Shown here piece after piece: positions 1 to 8,312 of a stretch of 29,286 nucleotides of DNA. Source of the DNA: Alistipes sp. CAG:831 (lineage in GTDB: Bacteria > Bacteroidota > Bacteroidia > Bacteroidales > UBA932); the NCBI GenBank assembly GCA_000432775.1, contig HF990416.1, positions 110,475 through 139,760 on the forward strand. The letters run 5' to 3'. The position numbers and the translations under genes were made by a program. The notes under the pieces were generated by a model that ran no database searches, was not told where the DNA came from, and saw only the letters and a list, made by a program, of their open reading frames with translations. Position 1 is the first letter of the stretch; each line of letters opens with the position of its first letter.

Positions 1-56
1 GACGTGTGTGCGTGTAACTTTCGCTGACAAATTTACAAAAAGAATGGATAATTAGT

Positions 57-64
57 TATTTTTG
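57..64 (+). promoter_or_regulatory. -7 box of the CobW-family gene promoter
   Basis: TATTTTTG matches the Bacteroidota -7 consensus TAnnTTTG and lies 27 bases before the ATG at 92. A TTTAC at 32-36, 20 bases upstream, could be a weak -33 element. The TTG inside this box is in frame with the gene but is better read as promoter than as start codon. Confidence 0.55.
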
Positions 65-91
65 CGTCCGTTGTTTAAACAAAATTGTAAC

Positions 92-1360
92 ATGAACAAA
101 CAGGAAGTCCCTGTGCTGCTCCTTACCGGATATCTGGGCAGCGGGAAGACAACACTGGTGAACCGCATCCTCTCCAATGAGAGGGGCATCCGGTTCGCCG
201 TCATCGTGAACGATATCGGAGAAGTGAATATAGATGCGGACCTGATTCAGCGCGGCGGCGTGGTCGGTACTCAGGATGACAGTCTGGTTGCTCTGCAGAA
301 CGGCTGTATCTGCTGTACCCTCAAGACTGACCTGATGAACCAGATTACGGAGCTGATACAGATGCGGCGTTTCGATTACATAGTCATAGAGGCCAGCGGT
401 ATCTGTGAACCTGAGCCTATCGCGAGGACTATATGCACCATGCCGAGGATGGATCCGAGGCTTGAGGCAGCAGGCATAGTACCCAGGCTGGACTGTGTGG
501 TGACGGTGGTCGACGCCCTCAGATTACAGGACGAGTTTGCCTGCGGGGACAGCCTCATGCAGGAGAACCTGGACGAGGATGATATCGAGAATCTGATTCT
601 TCAGCAGATAGAGTTCTGCAACATCGTTCTGCTCAACAAGGCCTCGGAGGTCACTCCGGACGAGAGGGCCCGTATCAGCCATATCATCGCCACTGTCCAG
701 CCTTCGGCCCGTATCATCGAGTGCGACTACGGGGAGATAGACCTGAGCCTGATACTCAATACCCGGATGTTCGATTTCAACCGTGTGGCCGCCTCGGCCG
801 GCTGGGTGCAGGGAATAGAGGCCGTGCCTACCGAAGATGAGGAGGCTGAGGCCCGCGGACACGGGCATCATCACGGGCATGAGCATGAAGGGCACGACGG
901 GCACGGCGACGGGCATCATCACCATCAGCATGGACATGACCATCATGACCATGACGAGGGTGAGGCCGAGGAGTACGGTATCGGCACATTTGTCTACTAC
1001 CGCCGTCCTGCATTTGATATCAATAAGTTCGACAACTTTGTCATCAAGCATTGGCCGCGGGAGGTAATCCGCGCCAAGGGTATCTGCTATTTTACCCAGG
1101 ACCCGGATATGTCCTATATGTTCGAGCAGGCCGGAAGGCAGAAGCAGCTCAAGGAGGCCGGCCAGTGGTACGCCACAGCTCCGGAAGACGAGCTGGAGCA
1201 GCTCAAGGCCCAGGACCCTGGTTTCGCCCGTGACTGGGACGAATATTATGGAGACCGTATGCAGAAGATAGTTTTCATAGGCCAGCACATGGACGTGGAA
1301 CAGATCAAGCGGGACCTGGATTTCTGTCTGGACACCACTGCGGAGATTTCCGGCATATAA
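92..1360 (+). CDS. CobW/G3E-family GTPase, putative metal (zinc) chaperone
   Basis: A 422-residue G3E (SIMIBI) P-loop GTPase of the CobW/YjiA/ZNG1 type. These cytosolic proteins bind a metal through a CxCC motif and couple GTP hydrolysis to metal delivery. Visible: Walker A GYLGSGKT (13-20), the metal-binding CICC (72-75), EASG (100-103) as the switch region, NKAS (182-185) as the base-specificity motif, a strongly His-rich acidic insert (about 257-287), and a CobW C-terminal domain (about 297-416). ATG 92 is chosen because the longer reading begins inside the promoter -7 box. The His-rich loop points to Zn or another transition metal, but the client protein is not identifiable. The downstream protease starts 36 bases after the stop and may be cotranscribed. 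Family is certain; metal specificity is inference. Confidence 0.93.
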   Translation: MNKQEVPVLLLTGYLGSGKTTLVNRILSNERGIRFAVIVNDIGEVNIDADLIQRGGVVGTQDDSLVALQNGCICCTLKTDLMNQITELIQMRRFDYIVIEASGICEPEPIARTICTMPRMDPRLEAAGIVPRLDCVVTVVDALRLQDEFACGDSLMQENLDEDDIENLILQQIEFCNIVLLNKASEVTPDERARISHIIATVQPSARIIECDYGEIDLSLILNTRMFDFNRVAASAGWVQGIEAVPTEDEEAEARGHGHHHGHEHEGHDGHGDGHHHHQHGHDHHDHDEGEAEEYGIGTFVYYRRPAFDINKFDNFVIKHWPREVIRAKGICYFTQDPDMSYMFEQAGRQKQLKEAGQWYATAPEDELEQLKAQDPGFARDWDEYYGDRMQKIVFIGQHMDVEQIKRDLDFCLDTTAEISGI

Positions 1361-1396
1361 TTTGTTTTGTCTCCAGATTCAGTAAAATACAAATCA

Positions 1397-3079
1397 ATGA
1401 AGATAGAAATCAATACATTCAGGAAGACGGCAGTGACATTGGCGGCAGCGGTTGCGGCTACCTTTTCGCTCTCAGCCCAGTCGGAGGATTTCAACACCGG
1501 CAAGTATTTGGAGATACAGTCAATGGTCCTGAGGACCCTGCAGGCGCAGTATGTGGATTCCGTGCAGTTGGACGACCTGCTGCACAAGGGTATAGATGCG
1601 ATGCTGGCGACCCTCGATCCTTATACGGTATTTATTCCCGAGGAGAACGAGGAGGATCTGGATATCATGACTACTGCCAGTTATGGCGGAGTAGGGGCTC
1701 TGATACAGAAAATCCCCGACGGACACATCATCATCGCAGAACCTTATGAGAATTCCGCCGCGCTCAAGGCGGGTCTGCATCCCGGAGACACTGTCGCGGC
1801 CATCGAGGGAGTCAATACCAAGGACCTTACAGCCGAGCAGTGCAGTGAGAGGATGCGTGGACGTCCCGGCACCATTCTCAATATGACCGTGGTGCGCGGA
1901 CGCGGAGGGGATACTGTCCAGGTGGCTCTGACCAGGGAACGGATTCATATTCCCGATGTTGTGTACTATGGATTTCTGAATGACTCTACCGGATACATCC
2001 AGATAGGCGGCTTTACGGTGGACGGTTCGCGCGATGTGCGCAGGGCTTTCGAGAACCTGAAGGCCGACGGCAGGATGAAGCGTCTGGTAATCGACCTGCG
2101 CGGTAACGGCGGAGGACTGATGAACGAGGCGGTGGGCATAGTGTCATTGTTCGTACCCCAGGGTACTCCGGTAGTGTCGGCCAAGGGCAAGCATCCGGCC
2201 GCCGATTTCCAGTACAGGACTGAGACAGCACCCGTGGATACCATCATGCCGCTGATGGTCATGGTCAACTCAGGCTCGGCATCGTCTTCTGAAATCGTGG
2301 CGGGAGCCCTGCAGGACATGGACCGCGCTACTATCGCCGGTGTCCGGACCTATGGAAAGGGCCTGGTGCAGACTATCCGTCCGGTGGGCTACAGCACTTC
2401 GCTTAAACTGACTACTGCCAAATACTACACTCCCAGCGGCCGATGCGTTCAGGCGATAGACTACAGCCACCGCAATGAGGACGGCAGCGTGGGTTATGTG
2501 CCGGATTCTCTGAAAAAGGCATTCAAGACCCGTCTGGGACGTACAGTCTATGACGGAGGCGGTATCACTCCGGATATCGAGGTGGAGCCCAAATATTACA
2601 GTCGTCCTGTCATATCGTTGATTTACAGCAATGTCATCAGCGATTTTGCCATAAAGTACTACAACACGCATGACAGCATAGCTCCCGCAGGGGAGTTCCT
2701 TCTGACAGATGATGAGTATGCCGATTTCGTGAAGTTCGCGGCGCAGAAGGAGTTCGATGCCAGGACAGAAGCTCAGATAGAGATGGAAAGGGTTCTGGAG
2801 GCCGCTGAGCGTGAGGGGCTCGACAGCACTCTTGATGGTCTGAAGGAGGAAATGGACGGGCTGCTTGACCGCATCTCGCTGACAAAAGAGGAATTTTTAG
2901 AGGCCAATAAATCCACAGTCAAGGCTCTTCTGGAGGATGAGATAGCCCTGAAGTTCTATCTCCGGGCCGGTGGTGTCGAGTCTGCCATCCGTCAGGACAG
3001 CCAGCTTCAGGAGGCGCTGGAGCTGTGGGACGGGACTATTCCTGCCGTTGAGGAGCAGGAGTCCGGGGCTCAGGAGTAA
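1397..3079 (+). CDS. S41 family C-terminal processing peptidase (CtpA/Prc-like), exported
   Basis: A 560-residue serine protease of the tail-specific (CTP) family, which trims or degrades envelope proteins from their C termini. The N terminus has a short basic stretch, an Ala-rich hydrophobic core (11-26) and a SAQ-type cleavage region, so it is probably exported to the periplasm. A PDZ domain covers about 97-183 and the peptidase core has LRGNGGG at 234-240. The catalytic pair is inferred as Ser296 in the GSASSSE motif and Lys321 in GKGLVQT; their spacing of 25 matches characterised CTPs. The acidic C-terminal third (about 440-560) is predicted helical. ATG 1397 is chosen over a TTG 30 bases upstream because it gives a proper signal peptide. 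The 3' end overlaps the convergent MATE gene by 44 bases. Confidence 0.93.
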   Translation: MKIEINTFRKTAVTLAAAVAATFSLSAQSEDFNTGKYLEIQSMVLRTLQAQYVDSVQLDDLLHKGIDAMLATLDPYTVFIPEENEEDLDIMTTASYGGVGALIQKIPDGHIIIAEPYENSAALKAGLHPGDTVAAIEGVNTKDLTAEQCSERMRGRPGTILNMTVVRGRGGDTVQVALTRERIHIPDVVYYGFLNDSTGYIQIGGFTVDGSRDVRRAFENLKADGRMKRLVIDLRGNGGGLMNEAVGIVSLFVPQGTPVVSAKGKHPAADFQYRTETAPVDTIMPLMVMVNSGSASSSEIVAGALQDMDRATIAGVRTYGKGLVQTIRPVGYSTSLKLTTAKYYTPSGRCVQAIDYSHRNEDGSVGYVPDSLKKAFKTRLGRTVYDGGGITPDIEVEPKYYSRPVISLIYSNVISDFAIKYYNTHDSIAPAGEFLLTDDEYADFVKFAAQKEFDARTEAQIEMERVLEAAEREGLDSTLDGLKEEMDGLLDRISLTKEEFLEANKSTVKALLEDEIALKFYLRAGGVESAIRQDSQLQEALELWDGTIPAVEEQESGAQE

Positions 3080-4406
3080 TTCTGGAGAATACCTGTCTGC
3101 GTGCCGTGACCGTCATGTAGACGTCGCGGGCGATGAGGTGGGCGAAGTAGGCCATGTACAGGGCCTGAATGCCCATCAGGCCGCGGAAGGCGAAATAGCA
3201 GACGTAGAAGGAGGCACATGCCCAGATCATGCCGTTGCGGATGGCCTTGGCGGCGGTGGCTCCGATGAAGATGCCGTCCCACATAAAGGCCAGGCAACTG
3301 AAGGATGGCATGATTATAAGCCAGATCATATAAGGTTTCGAGGCAGCTGTCACGGCTGCCTCTGTCGTCATGAGACTTACCATCCACTGACCTCCTATGC
3401 CGTATGCAACGGTTGAGATGACGGCCAGGCCGGCGGTCCAGGTGAAGAGCAGGCGGACAGCCTTGTTCAGGGACGGTCTGTCCTGTGCTCCTATGTATCG
3501 TCCGGTGAGGGCCTCTCCGGCGTATGCGAATCCGTCCAGAATGTAGGAGTAGAGCATCAGCAGCTTCATGATAATGGTGCTTACAGCCAGCTGTACGTCT
3601 CCGTAATGGGCGGCCAGCGAGGTGAACCCGCAGTAGATGAGCATGAAGCACAGTGAGCGCAGGAAGAGGTTGGCGTTGAGGACATAGAACGACTTCATAT
3701 AGCGGAATTTCACGTGCTGCCGGATATTGACGTGCCGCAGCAGTCTGCCGTAGTGCGTAAGCATCAGGACGGAGGCCAGGATAAGACCTGTGTACTGGGC
3801 GATGACAGTGCCGAGGGCCACGCCGGCGAAGCCGAGAGGGGTGTGCAGGCCGAGGAATATGCTCATGCCGAGATTGACCACATTGACCGTGATGTCCACC
3901 GCCATCGGGAAGACGGTGTTCTGCATGCCGATGAACCATCCTTTGAACACCATCAGCGAGAGGGTCGCCGGAGCGTCCCAGATGCGGATGAAGAAATATT
4001 TCCTGGCGAGTTCCTGTACTTCAGCGGAGCAGTCTATGAAGAGGAAGGCCGCCTCGACGAAGAGCCATTGGATCAGTATCAGGAATGAGGCCGAGAGCAG
4101 GGCGGTCGCCTCCCCCTGGACGAAGTAGCGCATTGCTCCCGGAAGGTCCTTGCGGCCGTATGCCTGTGCAGTGAGCCCTCCTGTGCCGACACGTAGGAAT
4201 CCGAAATTCCAGTAGAGCAGGTCGAAGAGCATGGAACCGACGGCTATTGCCCCGATGGCTGCCACATTGCCCAGACGGCCTGAGACGCCGATGTCCACCA
4301 TTCCTACCAGGGGAACGGTGATATTGGCCAGGATACTGGGTACCGCGAGGTGCAGGATCCTGCTGTTCATGGATCTGGACGTGCTTTTCTCCGTATGTCT
4401 TTTCAT
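3036..4406 (-). CDS. MATE family multidrug/metabolite efflux transporter
   Basis: A 456-residue polytopic inner-membrane protein with about 12 hydrophobic segments arranged as two six-helix halves. The N-terminal sequence (helix after ILHLAVPSILANI, then GMVDIGVSGRLG) is typical of MATE transporters, which export cationic drugs or metabolites using a Na+ or H+ gradient. Substrate cannot be deduced. An internal ATG at residue 13 (MNSRILHLAVP) is an alternative start and removes only a polar leader. The start lies 9 bases downstream of the rsgA stop, so the two are probably cotranscribed from the rsgA promoter. The last 44 bases, including the TAG, overlap the end of the S41 protease gene on the other strand. 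Confidence 0.93.
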   Translation of the reverse strand: MKRHTEKSTSRSMNSRILHLAVPSILANITVPLVGMVDIGVSGRLGNVAAIGAIAVGSMLFDLLYWNFGFLRVGTGGLTAQAYGRKDLPGAMRYFVQGEATALLSASFLILIQWLFVEAAFLFIDCSAEVQELARKYFFIRIWDAPATLSLMVFKGWFIGMQNTVFPMAVDITVNVVNLGMSIFLGLHTPLGFAGVALGTVIAQYTGLILASVLMLTHYGRLLRHVNIRQHVKFRYMKSFYVLNANLFLRSLCFMLIYCGFTSLAAHYGDVQLAVSTIIMKLLMLYSYILDGFAYAGEALTGRYIGAQDRPSLNKAVRLLFTWTAGLAVISTVAYGIGGQWMVSLMTTEAAVTAASKPYMIWLIIMPSFSCLAFMWDGIFIGATAAKAIRNGMIWACASFYVCYFAFRGLMGIQALYMAYFAHLIARDVYMTVTARRQVFSRITPEPRTPAPQRQE

Positions 4407-4415
4407 GATGTCGTA

Positions 4416-5387
4416 CTATCTGTATTTTCCCTCCTCCTCGAGCATTCCGAGGTAGGACATGTAGCGCTCCGGGGAGATGGTTCCGTTTTCTACCGCCTCG
4501 AGGACTGCGCAGCCCGGCTCGTGGGTGTGGGTGCAGGGCTTGTAGCGGCAGTTGTCGGCGACGCGGAGCATTTCCGGGAAATAGGTGGAAATTTCTTCCG
4601 GCCCGATGTCCACCAGACCGAAACCCCTGATGCCCGGAGTGTCGATGATGAAGCCGCCTCCGCTGGTGGGGTATATCTCGTAGAATGTGGTGGTGTGGCG
4701 GCCCTGGCGGTATTTGTCCGAGATTTCGGATGTCTTCGGGTCCAGGGCGGGGTCAATGGCCTTGATCAGTGAGGATTTGCCCACTCCGGAGACTCCGCTG
4801 AAGAGGGTGATGCCTCCACGGTTGCACTCGTCCCTGAGCGTGTCGATGCCTTCGCCGGTGAGGACGGATATGTCCATTATCGGGTAACCGGCGTCGGAGT
4901 AGATGCTGTGGAACAGTCCGCTTCTGGCCGTGAGCTCTTCATTGCCACGGTACAGGTCTGTCTTGTTGAGGAGTATCGTGACGGGGACCTTGTAGGCCTC
5001 GCAGGTGACCAGAAACCGGTCGATGAAGGGCCACTTGGTCTCCGGGCAGTCCAGGGTGACTATGAGGTAGGCGGTGTCTATGTTGGAGGCGAGAATGTGG
5101 CACTGGCGGGAGAGGTTGGTGGACTTGCGGATGATGTAGTTCTTCCGCGGGAGGACTTTGGTGATGGTGGCCTCGTCCACGGGATTTCCGTCGGCATCCA
5201 CCGGCACGGAGTATTCCACGCGGTCGCCTACCGCCACCGGATTGGTGGCCGTAGAGCCGCTCAGACGCAGCTTGCCTCTGACCACTGCGTTCAGCGGTTT
5301 CCACTGCGGCAGCTCCGACAGCAGGTAGTGGCTGCCGGTGTTCTTGACTACTGTCGCGGTTCCGGTATATATTCTGTTCTCGCCCAT
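4416..5387 (-). CDS. rsgA: ribosome small subunit-dependent GTPase RsgA
   Basis: A 323-residue circularly permuted GTPase that acts late in 30S subunit maturation in the cytosol. An OB-fold N-terminal domain (about 1-80) precedes the G domain with permuted motif order: NKTD (141-144), then Walker A GVSGVGKSS (198-206), then DTPG (249-252). The C-terminal zinc finger is intact (Cys280, Cys285, His287, Cys293). Length is normal for Bacteroidota RsgA. It heads a two-gene minus-strand operon with the MATE transporter. The leader is short, since a TATCTTCG sequence resembling a -7 box lies 19 bases upstream of the ATG. Confidence 0.96.
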   Translation of the reverse strand: MGENRIYTGTATVVKNTGSHYLLSELPQWKPLNAVVRGKLRLSGSTATNPVAVGDRVEYSVPVDADGNPVDEATITKVLPRKNYIIRKSTNLSRQCHILASNIDTAYLIVTLDCPETKWPFIDRFLVTCEAYKVPVTILLNKTDLYRGNEELTARSGLFHSIYSDAGYPIMDISVLTGEGIDTLRDECNRGGITLFSGVSGVGKSSLIKAIDPALDPKTSEISDKYRQGRHTTTFYEIYPTSGGGFIIDTPGIRGFGLVDIGPEEISTYFPEMLRVADNCRYKPCTHTHEPGCAVLEAVENGTISPERYMSYLGMLEEEGKYR

Positions 5388-5405
5388 GTGCTTTGTTTTG
5401 CGCCG

Positions 5406-5413
5406 CGAAGATA
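5406..5413 (-). promoter_or_regulatory. possible -7 box for rsgA
   Basis: Read on the minus strand this is TATCTTCG, one base off TAnnTTTG, and is followed by the C seen after other -7 boxes in the window. It would give a leader of only about 10-15 bases before the rsgA ATG. A weaker ATAATTTG lies just upstream. Confidence 0.35.
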
Positions 5414-5437
5414 CAAATTATTTGGCTGTGTAGCTTT

Positions 5438-5596
5438 CAGGCAGTTATGTACACTCTGAAAAGTACGCGCCTACGGCGCTATCCCTCCCACCGTGAGTAT
5501 CATCTCGTTACTTCGTAACGCGGTGATACTCATGGCGGGCCCCTCCCGCTAACAGGCCGCGGGTGGCATGCTTTTCAGAGTGTACATAACTGCCTG
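5438..5596. repeat. 159-bp palindromic element with perfect 26-bp terminal inverted repeats
   Basis: Bases 5438-5463 and 5571-5596 are exact reverse complements over 26 bases. Inside are further nested stems: GCGCC/GGCGC at 5467-5471 and 5475-5479; a 12-bp stem with one G-T pair at 5491-5502 and 5524-5535, which itself encloses CGTTAC/GTAACG at 5506-5511 and 5515-5520; and GCGGG/CCCGC at 5535-5539 and 5545-5549. A transcript would fold into a multibranched cloverleaf. No credible gene is encoded, and no target-site duplication is visible at the edges. It could be a MITE- or REP-like element or a structured RNA. It lies in the 313-base gap between divergent rsgA and the polyprenyl synthase gene; the rest of that gap holds only their promoters. 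Confidence 0.8.
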
Positions 5597-5668
5597 CGAC
5601 ACGAATTGTACAGGTTATGCCTGCAGCCCGATAAAAAAATCCTTGGTGCGATATTGGGGAGATTGTCG

Positions 5669-5676
5669 TATCTTTG
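5669..5676 (+). promoter_or_regulatory. -7 box of the polyprenyl synthase-U32 operon
   Basis: TATCTTTG is a perfect Bacteroidota -7 match followed by C, 24 bases before the ATG at 5701. TTGG at 5643-5646 is a possible -33 element at a slightly long spacing of 22. Confidence 0.7.
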
Positions 5677-5700
5677 CGCGAAAGGAAAATCCATAGTACC

Positions 5701-6681
5701 ATGTACAGTTTAGCTGAAATCGACAAGATCGTCTCCAATGGGATATGCACCCTCGACCTGAAGGGTGAGCCCGCTGAGCTTTACACACCTATAGAATATA
5801 TGATGTCCATCGGGGGCAAGCGGATCCGTCCGCGTCTGGCCCTGCTGGCGTGCTCGCTGTTTTCCGACAAGATCGAGCCGCAACAGGTGTATCCGGCTCT
5901 TGGTCTGGAGGTATTCCATACCTTTACCCTGATTCATGACGATATCATGGACCGGGCCGATATCCGCCGCGGGCAGCCGACGGTGTACCGCAAGTGGAAC
6001 GAGAACATCGCGATTCTCTCGGGGGACGTGATGTCGATACAGGCCTACGAATATGTGTGCAAGGCTCCTGCCGACAAGCTGCAGGCAGTGCTGGCCGTGT
6101 TCAGTGACACTGCCCGGAAGGTCTGCGAGGGACAGCAGTACGACATGAACTACGAGACTATGCCTGTAGTGACGATGGACGACTACATCATGATGATAGG
6201 ACTGAAGACCTCGGCACTGATAGCCGGATCGGCCAAGTTGGGCGCAGTCCTGGGAGGTGCTGACGCGAAATCCGCAGAGGCTCTGTACAAGTACGGCTAT
6301 GACCTCGGTCTGGCTTTCCAGATTACAGACGACTATCTGGATACTTTCGGCGACCCGGCCGTGTTCGGGAAGCATATCGGCGGCGACATCATGAACAACA
6401 AGAAGACCTGGCTTTACGTCGAGGCTGCCCGTCTGGCCGCCGGAGGAGAACACAGGTCGCGTTTCGAGGAGATTTTCCGTCTCGGGGAAGACCGTGCCGC
6501 AGAGAAGATAGCTGCCGCCCAGCAGCTGTTCACGGAACTGGGAGTCAAGGAAAATGCAGAAAAAGCCATCGAGCAGTACTTTCACCAGGCAATGGCCAGA
6601 GTGGAGGGCCTGTCACTTGGAGCGCAGAAACTCTCCCTGCTCGAAGAGTTCGCCACCCAGATAACCTACCGCCGCAAATGA
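5701..6681 (+). CDS. polyprenyl diphosphate synthase (short-chain, FPP/GGPP-like)
   Basis: A 326-residue all-helical trans-isoprenyl diphosphate synthase that condenses IPP with allylic diphosphates in the cytosol to feed quinone or undecaprenyl lipid synthesis. Visible: GGKRIRPRL (38-46), the first Asp-rich motif DDIMD (80-84) with the downstream RRGQPT, and the second Asp-rich motif DDYLD (about 211-215). The first motif lacks the two-residue insertion of classical bacterial FPP synthases, and an aromatic Phe lies five residues before it. In archaeal-type enzymes that favours short products, but chain length is inference. ATG 5701 is used because the longer frame starts at the TTG inside the promoter. 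The stop overlaps the start of the U32 gene in an ATGA, so the two are translationally coupled. Confidence 0.93.
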   Translation: MYSLAEIDKIVSNGICTLDLKGEPAELYTPIEYMMSIGGKRIRPRLALLACSLFSDKIEPQQVYPALGLEVFHTFTLIHDDIMDRADIRRGQPTVYRKWNENIAILSGDVMSIQAYEYVCKAPADKLQAVLAVFSDTARKVCEGQQYDMNYETMPVVTMDDYIMMIGLKTSALIAGSAKLGAVLGGADAKSAEALYKYGYDLGLAFQITDDYLDTFGDPAVFGKHIGGDIMNNKKTWLYVEAARLAAGGEHRSRFEEIFRLGEDRAAEKIAAAQQLFTELGVKENAEKAIEQYFHQAMARVEGLSLGAQKLSLLEEFATQITYRRK

Positions 6682-7919
6682 GCAAAGGACACAGGCTTGA
6701 GATAATGGCCCCGGCCGGATGTTTCGAGGCCCTTACCGCGGCAGTGCAGGCCGGAGCCGATTCGGTGTATTTCGGGGTGGAGGACCTGAACATGCGCTCG
6801 CACAGCGCTAACAATTTTACTCTGAGCGACCTCCCTGAGATTGTGCGGTACTGCTCCGAGAATGGTGTCAAGACCTATCTTGCCCTGAACATTATCCTTT
6901 ACGATGAGGATGTTCCCAAGGCGTACAGCACTCTTGATGTGGCCAAGGCTGCCGGAGTGACGGCCGTCATAGCCTCCGACATCACTACCATAGAATATGC
7001 CCGCTCCATAGGTCTCGAGGTGCATATCTCCACCCAGCTCAACATCTCCAACACCGAGGCCCTGCGGTTCTACTCGCGGTATGCCGATGTGGTGGTCCTG
7101 GCCAGGGAACTCAATCTGGACCAGGTACGGGCAATCAGCGACAGGATTGCATCGGAGCATATCACAGGCCCGTCAGGCCGTCCCGTGCAGATAGAGATGT
7201 TCTGCCACGGGGCCCTGTGCATGGCTGTCTCGGGCAAATGCTATCTGAGCCTGCACGAGAACGGCAAGTCGGCCAACCGCGGCTCCTGCCTCCAGCTGTG
7301 CCGCAGGGGGTACAGGGTTACTGACCTGGAGACCGGTTACGAACTGGAGATAGACAACAAGTATATCATGTCTCCCAAGGACTTGTGCACCATAGAGTTT
7401 CTGGACAAGATGGCTGCAGCCGGCGTTTCGGTGTTCAAGATTGAGGGCCGTGCCCGTCCGGCGGAGTATGTGCAGAAGGTGGTCAGTGCGTACCGCGCCG
7501 CCGCCGATGCCGTGGAGAACGGTACGTTCACTCCGGAGTTCGGGGCCTCGTTCCGGGACCAGCTCTCGCAGGTGTTCAACCGGGGCTTCTGGGACGGCTA
7601 CTACCAGGGCGCCCGTCTGGGAGAATGGAGCAGCGTCTACGGCAGCAGCGCGACCATGAAGAAGGTCTATGCCGGCAAGGTGAACAACTATTTCTCCAAT
7701 CTCGGAGTGGCCGAGATCCTGGTCGAGGCCGCCCCGCTGAAAGTCGGTCAGCACATCCTCATCATCGGCCCCACCACCGGAGTAGTCGAGATGGACATCC
7801 CCGAGATCCGCGTAGACCTCGTCCCTTCGGACACCGCTCCCCAGGGCGTCGCCTGCTCCATCCCCGTACCCTCCCGCGTCCGCCGCGCCGACAAGCTCTA
7901 CATCTTCGAGCGGAAGTGA
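6678..7919 (+). CDS. U32 family protein (YegQ/TrhP-like, peptidase U32 fold)
   Basis: A 413-residue U32-family protein. The family signature is clear: EMFCHGALCMAVSGKC (about 173-188), followed by two more Cys in CLQLC. In TrhP/YegQ and RlhA relatives such a Cys set holds a 4Fe-4S cluster. Characterised members act in prephenate-dependent RNA hydroxylation (TrhP: tRNA U34; RlhA: 23S rRNA) rather than proteolysis, despite the old peptidase name. An N-terminal TIM-barrel-like region (MAPAG...VYFGV) and a C-terminal beta domain (about 330-413) fit the YegQ length class. Whether it is truly TrhP cannot be decided without phylogeny. The ATG overlaps the upstream stop. The 3' end is 6 bases from the convergent hepT stop. 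Confidence 0.9.
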   Translation: MSKGHRLEIMAPAGCFEALTAAVQAGADSVYFGVEDLNMRSHSANNFTLSDLPEIVRYCSENGVKTYLALNIILYDEDVPKAYSTLDVAKAAGVTAVIASDITTIEYARSIGLEVHISTQLNISNTEALRFYSRYADVVVLARELNLDQVRAISDRIASEHITGPSGRPVQIEMFCHGALCMAVSGKCYLSLHENGKSANRGSCLQLCRRGYRVTDLETGYELEIDNKYIMSPKDLCTIEFLDKMAAAGVSVFKIEGRARPAEYVQKVVSAYRAAADAVENGTFTPEFGASFRDQLSQVFNRGFWDGYYQGARLGEWSSVYGSSATMKKVYAGKVNNYFSNLGVAEILVEAAPLKVGQHILIIGPTTGVVEMDIPEIRVDLVPSDTAPQGVACSIPVPSRVRRADKLYIFERK

Positions 7920-7925
7920 TGTGGA

Positions 7926-8312
7926 TTACTGAATGTCGGCAGACAAAAAGTAATCGACAGCAGTCAGCAGGTCGTTGAGATTATTTTTGACGATGTCGAA
8001 AACTATATCTCCGTCTATATCAAAGTATCCGTGAGCTATGTGATTCCGTATGCCTATTACATCGATCCATGGAATTTCCGGACGTTCGCACAGCAATTTG
8101 GAATGTGTAAGCTTGTCGACCTGCTTAATGCCTTCGCCGATAGCTTCGATGAGCATGCAGCTGGCCGCAAGATTTTTCATTCCATCCGGTGATGAATAGT
8201 AATCTTCAGGAGAACTGACATCCTTGTTCCATTCAAGTAATTGATGGATTGCGTCTTTGATTTGCAGGAAGATACTGCGTACGCGGTTATTTGAATATGT
8301 AGATTCCGTCAT
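7926..8312 (-). CDS. hepT: HepT-like ribonuclease toxin (DUF86)
   Basis: A 128-residue HEPN-domain protein of the HepT/DUF86 family, the toxin of type VII MntA-HepT modules. The RNase motif Rx4HxY is intact: Arg89, His94, Tyr96 in RNHIAHGY. In characterised systems the antitoxin MntA transfers AMP residues onto the Tyr of this motif to silence the toxin, and the toxin cleaves RNA such as tRNA. It follows mntA on the minus strand with a 26-base overlap, so the two are coupled. The pair is visibly AT-richer than the surrounding dnaE and U32 genes, which suggests horizontal acquisition. All catalytic residues are present, so the module is probably functional. Confidence 0.92.
   Translation of the reverse strand: MTESTYSNNRVRSIFLQIKDAIHQLLEWNKDVSSPEDYYSSPDGMKNLAASCMLIEAIGEGIKQVDKLTHSKLLCERPEIPWIDVIGIRNHIAHGYFDIDGDIVFDIVKNNLNDLLTAVDYFLSADIQ

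Noticed and set aside
62..91. Longer N terminus of the CobW gene from a TTG at 62
   Set aside because: The TTG is the end of the perfect -7 box TATTTTTG; the family start matches ATG 92.
1356..1369. A -7 box between the CobW gene and the S41 protease
   Set aside because: Several TTTG runs are present, but none has TA at the required spacing; cotranscription from 57-64 is simpler.
5674..5700. Longer N terminus of the polyprenyl synthase from a TTG at 5674
   Set aside because: The TTG is part of the TATCTTTG -7 box; ATG 5701 is the sensible start.
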